Assembly: GCF_001984825.2 (NCBI RefSeq) | Contig: NZ_CP043318.1 | Coordinates: 2,976,001 to 3,040,000, forward strand | Source: Enterobacter chengduensis | GTDB lineage: Bacteria > Pseudomonadota > Gammaproteobacteria > Enterobacterales > Enterobacteriaceae | Length of the DNA stretch: 64,000 nucleotides | Direction: 5' to 3' | Shown here: positions 19,018-28,253 of the stretch, in pieces | How positions within the stretch are numbered: position 1 is the first letter of the stretch | Layout of the letters: each line of letters starts with the position of its first letter | The notes under the pieces: model-generated | Told to the model about the DNA's origin: nothing | Database searches by the model: none | What the model saw: the letters and a program-made list of their open reading frames with translations, nothing else | Translations under genes and position numbers: made by a program

Positions 19018-20343
19018 ATGAACATGCGCTTCCCCACTGTTATTACCTTGCCCTGGCGCGCAGACGCCGCTGAGTTCTGGTTTGCCCGCCTGAGCCATCT
19101 TCCGTTTGCGATGCTGCTGCACTCCGGCCATGCGGACCACCCCTATAGCCGCTTTGATATTCTGGTCGCCGATCCGATAAAAACGCTGACTACCGACGAT
19201 CTGTCGTTAACGGACGATCCGCTGGCGCAGCTTCAGCAGGCGATTAACGCGCTGGGCTTATCTGCAACACCGAACCCGGACCTCCCTTTTCAGGGGGGCG
19301 CGCTGGGGCTGTTTGGCTACGATCTGGGTCGCCGTTTCGAAACGCTGCCGGAGCATGCGCAGGCTGATATTCCCCTGCCGGACATGGCCGTGGGGCTCTA
19401 TGACTGGGCGTTAATTGTCGATCATAAGAAAAAAACGGTTTCCCTGCTGAGCCATCGTGACGCCCAGGCGCGTCTGGCGTGGCTTGAAGCGCAGCAGCCT
19501 GCACCCGCAGAGACGTTCACGCTGACCTCCGGCTGGCGCTCGAACATGAGCGCCGCGGAGTATGGCGAAAAGTTTTCGCGCGTTCAGGCCTATCTGCACA
19601 GCGGCGACTGCTATCAGGTGAACCTCGCCCAGCGCTTCCAGGCGACATACCGGGGGGATGAGTGGCAGGCCTTTACCCGCCTTAACGCCAGCAATAAGGC
19701 GCCGTTCAGCGCGTTTGTGCGCCTGGAACAGGGGGCCATACTCAGCCTGTCACCCGAGCGCTTTATTCATCTGGCCGAGGGCGCGATCCAGACGCGTCCG
19801 ATTAAAGGCACCCTTCCGCGTCTTGCCGATCCCGACGCCGACTGCCAGCAGGCGGAAAAGCTGGCCAGCTCCCCGAAGGACCGTGCCGAAAACCTGATGA
19901 TTGTCGATCTGATGCGTAACGACATTGGCCGGGTGGCCGTTCCGGGCAGCGTCCGCGTGCCGGAACTGTTTGTCGTCGAGCCTTTCCCGGCGGTGCATCA
20001 TCTGGTCAGCACCGTTACCGCGCGGCTGCCCGATTCGCGCACGGCCTGCGACCTGCTGCGCGCCGCGTTCCCGGGCGGCTCCATCACCGGCGCGCCAAAG
20101 GTGCGGGCGATGGAGATTATCGACGAGCTGGAGCCGCAGCGCCGCAACGCCTGGTGCGGCAGCATCGGCTATATCAGCCTGTGCGGCACGCTGGATACCA
20201 GCATTACCATTCGCACGCTGACGGCCTGTAACGGCAATCTTTACTGTTCGGCCGGAGGCGGGATTGTCGCCGATAGCCAGGTCGATGCGGAATATCAGGA
20301 AACCTTTGATAAGGTTAACCGTATCCTGAAACAACTGGAGTAA
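19018..20343 (+). CDS. pabB: aminodeoxychorismate synthase component I, PabB
   Basis: 441 residues from the ATG at 19018, which aligns best with E. coli PabB; an ATG at 19009 is also in frame. With PabA (glutaminase) it converts chorismate to 4-amino-4-deoxychorismate for folate synthesis. The TrpE/PabB fold carries the catalytic-lysine motif PIKGTLPR, the conserved FPGGSITGAPK and the end motif YCSAGGGIVADS. nudL begins 6 bases after its stop, so the pair is probably co-transcribed. Confidence 0.96.
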   Translation: MNMRFPTVITLPWRADAAEFWFARLSHLPFAMLLHSGHADHPYSRFDILVADPIKTLTTDDLSLTDDPLAQLQQAINALGLSATPNPDLPFQGGALGLFGYDLGRRFETLPEHAQADIPLPDMAVGLYDWALIVDHKKKTVSLLSHRDAQARLAWLEAQQPAPAETFTLTSGWRSNMSAAEYGEKFSRVQAYLHSGDCYQVNLAQRFQATYRGDEWQAFTRLNASNKAPFSAFVRLEQGAILSLSPERFIHLAEGAIQTRPIKGTLPRLADPDADCQQAEKLASSPKDRAENLMIVDLMRNDIGRVAVPGSVRVPELFVVEPFPAVHHLVSTVTARLPDSRTACDLLRAAFPGGSITGAPKVRAMEIIDELEPQRRNAWCGSIGYISLCGTLDTSITIRTLTACNGNLYCSAGGGIVADSQVDAEYQETFDKVNRILKQLE

Positions 20344-20349
20344 TCACGG

Positions 20350-20928
20350 GTGGAAAAAGAGAACCTGACGCTGGATGACTTTTTATCTCGCTTTCAGCTA
20401 TTACGACCGCAGGTCAACCGCGAAGCGCTGAATCAGCGTCAGGCGGCGGTGCTGATCCCGGTCGTGCGACGCGCGCAGCCTGGCCTGCTGCTCACCCAGC
20501 GCTCGCCGCATATGCGTAAACACGCCGGTCAGGTTGCCTTTCCGGGGGGGGCGGTAGACAGCACCGACGCCTCGCTGATTGCCGCCGCGCTGCGCGAAGC
20601 CCAGGAAGAGGTTGCCATTCCGCCGGAGGCCGTGGAGGTGATCGGCGTGCTGCCGCCCGTCGACAGCGTCACCGGTTTTCAGGTCACGCCGGTGGTGGGC
20701 ATTATCCCGCCGGGCCTGCAGTATCACGCCAGCGTCGATGAAGTCTCTGCGGTGTTTGAAATGCCGCTGGATGAAGCCCTCCGACTGAGCCGCTATCACC
20801 CGCTGGATATTCAGCGTCGGGGGCATGACCATCGGGTCTGGTTGTCCTGGTATCAGCATTATTTTGTCTGGGGCATGACGGCGGGCATTATTCGCGAGCT
20901 GGCGTTGCAAATCGGCTTGAAGCCTTGA
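20350..20928 (+). CDS. nudL: CoA pyrophosphatase NudL
   Basis: 192 residues with a GTG start at 20350. The Nudix box lies at about residues 66-89 (GGAVDST...REAQEEV), and the downstream motif of the coenzyme A type subgroup is also present. Family members split CoA or oxidised CoA into 3',5'-ADP and phosphopantetheine, so the substrate is assigned from the family. It follows pabB and precedes the broken sdaA. Confidence 0.93.
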   Translation: MEKENLTLDDFLSRFQLLRPQVNREALNQRQAAVLIPVVRRAQPGLLLTQRSPHMRKHAGQVAFPGGAVDSTDASLIAAALREAQEEVAIPPEAVEVIGVLPPVDSVTGFQVTPVVGIIPPGLQYHASVDEVSAVFEMPLDEALRLSRYHPLDIQRRGHDHRVWLSWYQHYFVWGMTAGIIRELALQIGLKP

Positions 20929-21112
20929 CTATACTTTACATTCCCTCGTTTTTTGCAGGTTTGCGATCGGCGTCGCGCTATTAGCAAAACCCATCGTTAA
21001 CCATTAGTTTAATTCATGTGAATAGTTAAGCCGAGGTCGGTGTTCCCTCTTACACTATGCGCAGTTATAACATCGTTACTGGAACCCCGGTAACCCTGTC
21101 AGGAGTGTGAAA

Positions 21113-21994
21113 GTGATTAGTATATTCGACATGTTCAAAGTGGGAATTGGCCCTTCGTCTTCCCATACTGTTGGCCCGATGAAGGCCGGTAAACAGTTCG
21201 TCGATGATCTGGTCGAAAAAGGATTACTGGAAAGCGTTACCCGTGTTGCCGTAGACGTTTATGGCTCGCTGTCCTTAACGGGTAAAGGCCACCACACCGA
21301 TATCGCCATTATTATGGGTCTGGCTGGCAACATGCCGGATACCGTTGATATTGATGCCATCCCGGCATTCATCCGCGACGTGGAAACACGCGGTCGCCTG
21401 CTGCTGGCAAACGGCCAGCAGGAAGTCGATTTCCCGCAGGATGACGGCATGCGTTTCCGCAGCGACAACCTGCCGCTGCACGAAAACGGCATGACCATTC
21501 ACGCGTTTAGCGGTGAAAAAGAGATCTACAGCAAAACGTATTACTCCATCGGCGGTGGCTTCATCGTGGATGAAGAGCATTTTGGCAAAGACAGCGTCGG
21601 CGACGTCAGCGTACCGTACCCGTTCAAATCGGCGACCGAGATGCTGGGCTACTGCAAGCAGACCGGCCTGTCCCTGTCCGGCATGGTGATGCAGAACGAA
21701 TTGGCCCTGCACAGCAAAAAAGAGATTGAAGACTATTTTGCGAACGTCTGGCAAACCATGCGCGCCTGTATCGACCGCGGAATGAACACCGAAGGCGTTC
21801 TGCCGGGTCCACTGCGCGTGCCGCGTCGTGCCTCGGCCCTGCGCCGTATGCTGGTGACCACGGACAAGTTCTCCAACGACCCGATGAACGTGGTCGACTG
21901 GGTCAACATGTTTGCCCTGGCGGTTAACGAAGAGTTTGCAAAAAGCGATACACGGTGCTTTTTGACATCATCACGCGCTGCGACAACTCTGTAA
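21113..21994 (+). pseudogene. sdaA: L-serine deaminase SdaA, truncated by a deletion
   Basis: The GTG start at 21113 has AGGAG seven bases upstream. Residues 1-274 match E. coli SdaA closely up to ALAVNEE. The match then stops inside the codons at about 21934. Translation runs 19 further codons through antisense kdgR sequence to a stop at 21992-21994, giving 293 residues against about 454 normally. The lost part holds the C-terminal catalytic domain with the cysteines of the [4Fe-4S] cluster, so the product should be inactive as a serine deaminase. A sequencing frameshift is unlikely, because the continuation in all frames is kdgR, not sdaA. Confidence 0.93.
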
Positions 21995-22094
21995 TACCTA
22001 TTTCACGCTCTTCTCCCAGCGCCTGTAAGATGCCAAACACCTTCAGCACGGAAGAAACAGAATCTGGCTGTTTATCCAAATCCGCAATAGCCAT
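21924..22094 (-). pseudogene. kdgR: KdgR N-terminal remnant
   Basis: Read from the ATG at 22094, with GAGGTGG upstream, the frame gives MAIADLDKQPDSV... through RFLQT. This is the N-terminus of KdgR, the IclR-family repressor of 2-keto-3-deoxygluconate and pectin genes. The match ends at codon 54 (about 21934), and two foreign codons precede a TAA at 21924-21926. Only part of the winged helix remains; the effector-binding domain is gone. Normal length is about 263. The remnant overlaps the tail of the sdaA fragment on the other strand. Confidence 0.93.
21930..21938. other. deletion junction sdaA::kdgR
   Basis: Left of about 21934 the sequence is sdaA (GAAGAG); right of it is the reverse complement of kdgR (TTTGCAAAAAGCG). 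At most one or two bases are shared, so no long homology drove the event. No insertion sequence or target duplication is visible. Flanking genes nudL and yebQ keep the E. coli order and orientation, which fits deletion rather than inversion. Confidence 0.88.
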
Positions 22095-22273
22095 TTACCA
22101 CCTCATAGAGAGTGTTTTATAAAAATCAGAACCGGTTTTTATTATAAGTTCCCGTCATGTCACCTGCAATCAATCCGCGTTTACTTCGTTACAAATCTGC
22201 GACATATCACGCCTGTAACAGTGCTAAAATAGTTACCCTGAGAATAATTTCACGCTGAGCTTTTTTAATCCTC
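22095..22273. promoter_or_regulatory. kdgR-yebQ divergent intergenic region
   Basis: An AT-rich spacer of 179 bases that keeps the upstream region of both genes, as in E. coli. No clear operator was recognised. A CTAAAATAGTTACC stretch near 22222 could hold a -10 for yebQ; this is a guess. Confidence 0.4.
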
Positions 22274-23647
22274 ATGGAAAAAAACCTTTCCGATGGCCTG
22301 CCTTTACCCCAGCGGTATGGCGCGATAGCGACCATCATTATCGGTATCTCAATGGCCGTTCTGGACGGCGCAATCGCGAACGTTGCCCTGCCAACCATCG
22401 CCAGCGACCTGCACGCCTCTCCCGCCAGCTCAATATGGATTGTTAACGCCTATCAGATAGCGATTGTGGTTTCCCTGCTCTCGTTCTCTTTTCTGGGCGA
22501 TATGTTCGGCTACCGTCGGGTGTACCAGTGCGGTCTGGTAGTGTTTACCTTCACGTCCCTGCTTTGTGCCCTTTCAGACTCGCTGCATACCCTGACGCTG
22601 GCCCGCATTGCGCAGGGTTTTGGCGGCGCGGCGCTCATGAGCGTAAACACGGCGCTGATCCGCCTCATTTATCCGCAGCGCCATCTGGGTCGCGGCATGG
22701 GAATAAACTCGTTTATTGTCGCCGTCTCTTCCGCTGCCGGGCCAACTATTGCGGCGGCGATCCTTTCCGTTGCGTCATGGCAATGGCTGTTCGCCATTAA
22801 CGTGCCGCTGGGTATGGTCGCCATCTTCTTTGCCCTGCGCTTTCTTCCCGCTAACGGTCCCAAAAGCACCATGCCGCGCTTCGATGTGGCGAGCGCGGTG
22901 ATGAATGCCCTGACCTTTGGCCTGCTGATTACGGCGCTGAGCGGCTTTGCGCAGGGACAATCTCTGTTACTCACTGGCGCTGAGCTCATCGCCCTGCTGG
23001 CAATCGGCTTCTTCTTTGTTCGCCGCCAGCTCACGCTTCCCGTGCCTCTACTGCCCGTCGATCTGCTGCGCATTCCCCTCTTTTCGCTCTCCATCTGCAC
23101 GTCAGTCTGCTCGTTCTGCGCCCAGATGCTGGCTCTGGTTTCTCTCCCCTTCTTTCTGCAGAGCACGATCGGGCGTTCAGAAGTGGAAACAGGCCTGCTG
23201 TTAACCCCCTGGCCTCTGGCGACCATGGTGATGGCGCCGCTGGCGGGTTACTTAATTGAACGCGTTCATGCCGGTTTACTGGGCGCGCTGGGGCTGGGGG
23301 TGATGGCGACAGGCCTGTTCGCGCTGGCATTGCTCCCCTCATCGCCAACCGATTTAGACATCATCTGGCGCATGATCCTGTGCGGCGCGGGGTTTGGCCT
23401 GTTCCAGTCCCCCAATAACCACACCATCATCACCTCCGCGCCGCGTCATCGCAGCGGAGGTGCCAGCGGCATGCTCGGGACCGCTCGCCTTCTGGGACAA
23501 AGCTGCGGGGCGGCGCTGGTCGCCCTGATGTTTAACCTCGCCGGACAAAACGGCAACCATGTTGCACTGCTCACCGCAGGTGCACTTGCCTCCCTCGCCG
23601 CTATCGTCAGCGGCCTGCGGGTGACCCAGCCCAGGGTTCAGGCATAA
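22274..23647 (+). CDS. yebQ: YebQ, MFS drug-resistance type transporter
   Basis: 457 residues, full length. A DHA2-family (about 14 helices) major facilitator with the motif FLGDMFGYRR in the first cytoplasmic loop and the DGAIANVALPTIA segment in helix 1. It is predicted to export organic compounds with proton entry, but the substrate is unknown. Divergent from the kdgR remnant and convergent with htpX. Confidence 0.93.
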   Translation: MEKNLSDGLPLPQRYGAIATIIIGISMAVLDGAIANVALPTIASDLHASPASSIWIVNAYQIAIVVSLLSFSFLGDMFGYRRVYQCGLVVFTFTSLLCALSDSLHTLTLARIAQGFGGAALMSVNTALIRLIYPQRHLGRGMGINSFIVAVSSAAGPTIAAAILSVASWQWLFAINVPLGMVAIFFALRFLPANGPKSTMPRFDVASAVMNALTFGLLITALSGFAQGQSLLLTGAELIALLAIGFFFVRRQLTLPVPLLPVDLLRIPLFSLSICTSVCSFCAQMLALVSLPFFLQSTIGRSEVETGLLLTPWPLATMVMAPLAGYLIERVHAGLLGALGLGVMATGLFALALLPSSPTDLDIIWRMILCGAGFGLFQSPNNHTIITSAPRHRSGGASGMLGTARLLGQSCGAALVALMFNLAGQNGNHVALLTAGALASLAAIVSGLRVTQPRVQA

Positions 23648-23681
23648 AAAAAGCCGGGCGGAGTGTTCTCCTGCCCGGCTT
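23645..23681. terminator. htpX terminator
   Basis: The stem AGCCGGGC/GCCCGGCT has a TTTTTTT run on the minus strand, overlapping the yebQ stop. It mainly serves htpX. Confidence 0.8.
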
Positions 23682-23697
23682 AATAAGGTTCTTTGCG

Positions 23698-24579
23698 TTA
23701 CTTCAGGTATTCCCCACTGCGCAGCGCTTCAATACGTTTATCCAGCGGCGGGTGAGACATAAACAGCTCGCTCAGCGATTTGGATTTCCCGTTGATGCAG
23801 AAGGCCATCATGCTGTTCGCTTCCTGCGGCTCGTAGCTGGTTTTCAGGCGCTGCAGCGCGGCAATCATCTTCTCACGCCCCACCAGCTTCGCCGAGCCGG
23901 CATCCGCGTGGAATTCACGGTGGCGGGAGAACCACATGGTGATGATGCTGGCAAGAATACCGAACACCAGTTCCAGGACCATAGACACGGCGAAATAGAT
24001 CAGCGGGTTACCGTTGCTCTCTTCGCCTTCGTCGCGGTTGCCGCCCATAAAGCCTGCCGCAATCTGCGCCAGGATACGGGAGATAAAGATCACGAAGGTG
24101 TTCACGACGCCCTGAATCAGGGTCATGGTCACCATGTCACCGTTTGCGATATGGCTGATTTCGTGGGCAATAACCGCTTCGGCTTCGTCACGGCTCATGT
24201 TCTGCAGCAGTCCGGTACTAACCGCAACCAGGGACGCATCGCGACGGGCGCCCGTGGCAAACGCGTTGATGTCTGGAGCATGGTAAATCGCCACCTGCGG
24301 CATGGCGATCCCGGCCTGGCGGGATTGCTGGGCCACCGTGTTCATCAGCCACTGTTCCATATCGTTACGCGGTTGTTCAATAACCTCACCGCCCACCGAT
24401 TTCAGGGCCATCCACTTCGACATCAGCAGGGAGATGAACGAGCCACCAAAACCAAACAGCAGCGCCATAATCAACAGACCCTGAACGCTGCTCGACTGAA
24501 TTCCTGTCAGGCTTAGCACGAGCCCGAAAACCACCATGACCGCCAGGTTGGTGAGCAGGAAGAGCGCGATTCGCATCAT
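23698..24579 (-). CDS. htpX: membrane protease HtpX
   Basis: 293 residues, the E. coli length. M48-family zinc metalloprotease of the inner membrane. Two N-terminal helices are followed by the zinc motif HEISH (H139, E140, H143) and two further helices. With FtsH it degrades damaged membrane proteins; in E. coli it is induced by the Cpx envelope-stress system. An inverted repeat TACCCA-N7-TGGGTA lies 43-61 bases before its start. Confidence 0.96.
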   Translation of the reverse strand: MMRIALFLLTNLAVMVVFGLVLSLTGIQSSSVQGLLIMALLFGFGGSFISLLMSKWMALKSVGGEVIEQPRNDMEQWLMNTVAQQSRQAGIAMPQVAIYHAPDINAFATGARRDASLVAVSTGLLQNMSRDEAEAVIAHEISHIANGDMVTMTLIQGVVNTFVIFISRILAQIAAGFMGGNRDEGEESNGNPLIYFAVSMVLELVFGILASIITMWFSRHREFHADAGSAKLVGREKMIAALQRLKTSYEPQEANSMMAFCINGKSKSLSELFMSHPPLDKRIEALRSGEYLK

Positions 24580-24729
24580 AATTTTCTTTTTACCTCAGTT
24601 TAACAAAACGCACTATGCGATTACCCACATCGTATGGGTATTACGGCTATTTTCAAGCATCCGGCGGGCGTAAGTCACCAGAAAGACACAACTTTACACA
24701 ATTGGAAATCAGGCTGACGGATGGATAGA

Positions 24730-24766
24730 GAACAAAAAGAAACAGGCACAATTTCTTGTGCCTGTT
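24730..24766 (-). terminator. prc terminator
   Basis: The stem ACAGGCACAA/TTGTGCCTGT has a TTTCTTTTTGTT tract on the minus strand, just past the prc stop. Confidence 0.85.
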
Positions 24767-24772
24767 GGGAGA

Positions 24773-26821
24773 TTATTTTGCCGGAGCGGGCTGTACGGCA
24801 GGCTTCTCTTTTTCCTGATTCGCCAGGTCGAGAGCGATATGCACCGTCTCGTCCAGATACGGATCCGGCTCCTGGTAATCTTTTGGCAGATCGTCCAGTT
24901 TCTTGAGCAGAGGCTTACCTTCACGCTTAAAGCGATCGTTGATACGCGCCAGGCGGGTTGCATCGTCTTCGTTGTTCTCTTTCTCACGCTGCGCGTAGTT
25001 AAGAGACACGATATTCCGCTTATCCTTCAGGGCATTGAAACGTGCGATGTCCTTCATGATGTACTGGAACTCCGGATCTTTCGCGATGCGGTCGTTATGC
25101 GCTTTCAGCAGTTCAGGGCCAAATTGCGTCATATCACCCGCCTTCACGTAGGTCGCGGCATTGATGCTGTCCCACGGCAAGGCGTTATCTTCAAACTTCT
25201 CGCCGGTTTCCGTCTCTTCCGTGCCTGTCGGCATCATGATGTCCGGCGTAACGCCCTTACGCTGCGTACTGCCGCCGTTCACGCGGTAGAATTTCTGAAT
25301 GGTGTACTGAACCGAGCCCAGCGCAGGCCATTCCGGACGCAGCATCTGATCGTAAATACGATTCAGAGAGCGGTACTGCTGAACGGTGCCTTTCCCGAAG
25401 GTTGGCTCACCGACAATCAGCGCACGGCCATAGTCCTGCATCGCAGCGGCGAAGATCTCTGACGCGGAAGCGCTGAAGCGGTCAACGAGAACCACCAGCG
25501 GGCCTTTGTAGTAGACCACACCGTCGTTGTCGGCATCTTCACGCACTTTACCGTTGTTATCGCGCACCTGAACCACCGGGCCAGATGGAATGAACAGGCC
25601 AGAGAGGGAAACCGCTTCCGTCAGCGCCCCGCCGCCGTTACTGCGCAGGTCGATGATGATGCTGCTGACGTTCTGCTTTTCAAGCTTTTGAAGCTGAACT
25701 TTCACATCGTCAGTCAGCCCAACGTAGAAGCCAGGAATATCCAACACCCCAACCTTCTCTTTACCCACGGTTTTCACCGACATTTTCACCGCGCGGTCTT
25801 CCAGACGGATACGCTCGCGGGTCAGGGTAACGATACGGGTTTTGGTGCCTTTACCGGCTGGCAGAACTTCCAGACGAACCTTGCTGCCTTTCGGACCCTT
25901 GATCAGCGCAACCACGTCATCGAGACGCCAGCCGATCACATCGACCATGTTCTGGCCGGTTTGGCCTACACCCACAATACGATCGCCTACGCTAATCGCT
26001 TTGCTTTTGGATGCCGGGCCGCCCGCGACCATCGAATTGATCACCGTGTAATCATCGTCCATCTGCAGCACCGCACCGATACCTTCCAGAGAAAGGCTCA
26101 TTTCGGTATTGAACTGTTCGGTGTTGCGTGGTGAGAGATAGTTGGTGTGCGGATCGATTTCGTGCGCAAAGGCCGTCATGGCCAGCGAGAAAACATCCTC
26201 ACTGTTGGTCTGGGCCAGGCGACGAATGGCAAATTTGTAACGGCGCGTCAGCGTGTCACGGATCTCTTTTTCGTCTTTGCCGGTGAGCTTGAGGCTCAAC
26301 TCGTCGTATTTAACCTTACCGTCCCACAGCGCATTCAGCTCGGCTTCATCTTTCGGCCAGGGTGCTTTGCTGCGGTCCAGATTGAAGGTGTCGTTGCCGG
26401 TAAAGTCCATTGGACGTTCAAGCACTTTCAGCGCGTACTGATAGCGTTCAAAGCGGCGCTTTTGCGACAGGTTGTAGAGATCGTAGAACAGATCCAGCTT
26501 GCCTGAACGCAACTCGTCACCCACCTCGGATTTACGCTTAGCGAACTGCTCGACATCGCTGGCGAGCAAAACGTTATGGCTGTAATCCAGCAAGTTCAGA
26601 TAGCGGTCAAAGATTTTGGCCGAAAAGGCCTGATCGAGATCGAACTGACGATAGTGCGAGCGGGTAAAACGTGAGGTCACGCGCTCGCTCACCGTCGCGT
26701 GCTGCGTCTCTTCCTTGAGTACCGGAATTTGATCAACACGCGTGATATCGTCCACTGCAAAAGCGTGACCTGTTATAGCAAACAGGCCCGCCAGCGCGGT
26801 GAGCTTAAAAAAAGTGTTCAT
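24773..26821 (-). CDS. prc: tail-specific protease Prc (Tsp)
   Basis: 682 residues from the ATG at 26821. A signal peptide (cut near HAFA-VDD) sends it to the periplasm. A PDZ domain (near 240-330) is followed by the S41 catalytic core, with serine in DRFSASASEI and lysine in PTFGKGTVQQ. It cleaves proteins with non-polar C-termini, processes FtsI and, with NlpI, degrades the endopeptidase MepS. It begins 19 bases after proQ and is probably co-transcribed with it. Confidence 0.97.
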   Translation of the reverse strand: MNTFFKLTALAGLFAITGHAFAVDDITRVDQIPVLKEETQHATVSERVTSRFTRSHYRQFDLDQAFSAKIFDRYLNLLDYSHNVLLASDVEQFAKRKSEVGDELRSGKLDLFYDLYNLSQKRRFERYQYALKVLERPMDFTGNDTFNLDRSKAPWPKDEAELNALWDGKVKYDELSLKLTGKDEKEIRDTLTRRYKFAIRRLAQTNSEDVFSLAMTAFAHEIDPHTNYLSPRNTEQFNTEMSLSLEGIGAVLQMDDDYTVINSMVAGGPASKSKAISVGDRIVGVGQTGQNMVDVIGWRLDDVVALIKGPKGSKVRLEVLPAGKGTKTRIVTLTRERIRLEDRAVKMSVKTVGKEKVGVLDIPGFYVGLTDDVKVQLQKLEKQNVSSIIIDLRSNGGGALTEAVSLSGLFIPSGPVVQVRDNNGKVREDADNDGVVYYKGPLVVLVDRFSASASEIFAAAMQDYGRALIVGEPTFGKGTVQQYRSLNRIYDQMLRPEWPALGSVQYTIQKFYRVNGGSTQRKGVTPDIMMPTGTEETETGEKFEDNALPWDSINAATYVKAGDMTQFGPELLKAHNDRIAKDPEFQYIMKDIARFNALKDKRNIVSLNYAQREKENNEDDATRLARINDRFKREGKPLLKKLDDLPKDYQEPDPYLDETVHIALDLANQEKEKPAVQPAPAK

Positions 26822-26840
26822 GCCAGGCTTGGCCTCCGTT

Positions 26841-27527
26841 TCAGAACAACAAGTGTTCTGCGCGTACAATCATTGACATACCAGAAGTCAGCTGTACACG
26901 AACGCCATCTTTGGTGATTTCCAGTACGGTGGCGTCCATAGCATTGTTACCCGCTTTGACCTTCAGCGCCTGACCTACGCTCAGGGCGTTAATGTCAGAA
27001 ACCGGCGTATGGCGCGGCTCTTCACGAGGGGCACGCGGGGCTTTTGCTGCTGGTTTGTCTGCACGCGGTTTGCGATCGTTATTATCGTGACGACGCGGCG
27101 CAGGGCGTGGTTTACGCTCGCGGCGAGGCGCGTCTTCCTGGCCGTTTGCCGCGGCGGCTTCGCGTTTTTTCGCTTGCTGTTCTGCACGTTGTGCCTGAAC
27201 GCGTGCTTTGGCTTCTTCAAGCTGCTTGCGCGCGTGCTCAACGTGCTGCTCGTCCAGCTCACCGCACGGGTTGCCGTCGAGATCCACGCGGGTCGCGCCA
27301 GGTTTGATACCGTACAGGTAGCGCCAGCTCGAAGTATAAAGACGTAAGGCGGAACGCAGCTGAGTTTTGCTGAGGTTCATTTCCCCTTCAACACGCGCCA
27401 CCAGATCCTGAAAAATACCGACTTTCAGGGGACGAGCTTCACCTTCCGCGCTGAAGCACTGCGGGAAACGCTCGGCCAGAAATGCGATAACTTCTTTACT
27501 GCTATTCAACTTAGGTTGATTTTCCAT
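26841..27527 (-). CDS. proQ: RNA chaperone ProQ
   Basis: 228 residues. The N-terminal FinO-like domain (about 1-120) binds structured RNA. A Lys/Arg/Ala-rich linker follows, and then a C-terminal Tudor-like domain (about 175-228). ProQ is a global small-RNA binding protein that stabilises sRNAs and mRNA 3' ends; it was first noted for an effect on ProP osmoprotectant uptake. First gene of proQ-prc. Confidence 0.96.
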   Translation of the reverse strand: MENQPKLNSSKEVIAFLAERFPQCFSAEGEARPLKVGIFQDLVARVEGEMNLSKTQLRSALRLYTSSWRYLYGIKPGATRVDLDGNPCGELDEQHVEHARKQLEEAKARVQAQRAEQQAKKREAAAANGQEDAPRRERKPRPAPRRHDNNDRKPRADKPAAKAPRAPREEPRHTPVSDINALSVGQALKVKAGNNAMDATVLEITKDGVRVQLTSGMSMIVRAEHLLF

Positions 27528-27623
27528 GAAATTTCCTGATTACAACGGACGTTGCCAACAAGCGCAGGCATGAACAGGCGTCATTATAATGACGCTATCA
27601 GTAAATGCTACGTTATCCGTTGA

Positions 27624-28121
27624 TTATCCTGCGACGCTCGCAAAGAATTTTTGATAATCGGTTGCAGCGAGTACGTTTTCCAGATTCGCCACCAGCTCGC
27701 GCAGCCCCTGTTCGTCCTCGGTTGTAAAGCGACTGAAGACCGTACTGTCGATGTCCAGAACGCCAATAATCTGATTTTTGACCACCAGCGGCAGAACGAT
27801 TTCAGAATTACTGGCGGCATCACAGGCAATGTGTCCGTCAAACGCGTGTACATCCTCCACGCGCTGTACCTGATTTTCAGCCACCGCCGTGCCGCATACG
27901 CCACGCCCTACCGGGATACGCACGCAGGCCAGTTTGCCCTGGAACGGACCGAGCACCAGCGTGTTACCTTCAAGGAGGTAAAAACCTGCCCAGTTTACGT
28001 CAGAGAGACGTTCAAACAACAATGCGCTAGTATTTGCCAGAGTGGCTAAGAAGCTGGTCTCACCCGCCATCAATGCCTTAAAATCGCGGTTAAGATCCGC
28101 GTAGAATTCTGTTTTGTTCAT
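27624..28121 (-). CDS. msrC: free methionine-(R)-sulfoxide reductase MsrC
   Basis: 165 residues with a single GAF domain. The three cysteines of the fRMsr catalytic cycle are at C66, C76 and C100 (ACVRIPVGRGVCG, HIACDA). It reduces the free amino acid form of methionine R-sulfoxide using thioredoxin. It lies between proQ and divergent letA, as in E. coli. Confidence 0.95.
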   Translation of the reverse strand: MNKTEFYADLNRDFKALMAGETSFLATLANTSALLFERLSDVNWAGFYLLEGNTLVLGPFQGKLACVRIPVGRGVCGTAVAENQVQRVEDVHAFDGHIACDAASNSEIVLPLVVKNQIIGVLDIDSTVFSRFTTEDEQGLRELVANLENVLAATDYQKFFASVAG

Positions 28122-28253
28122 TATTCAATCACTTAGTTGTCTTACAAAATTACCGCATAGCCTATTAAAATAAGCATTAAATGCGCTCATGCTCAAGATG
28201 AATCCGTTCATGAGTTATTATAACTTTCAACAATACTTATTTGTGCGCAGCTG

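Noticed and set aside
21913..22094. Sequencing frameshift as the cause of the short sdaA
   Set aside because: No frame continues sdaA after 21934; the sequence is recognisably kdgR on the other strand.
21113..22094. Inversion between sdaA and kdgR
   Set aside because: An inversion would join the start of sdaA to the C-terminal part of kdgR. Here the N-terminal part of kdgR, still next to yebQ in the normal orientation, is joined, which fits deletion or excision.
21930..22273. Insertion sequence or phage at the sdaA/kdgR junction
   Set aside because: No transposase, terminal inverted repeats or target duplication can be seen.
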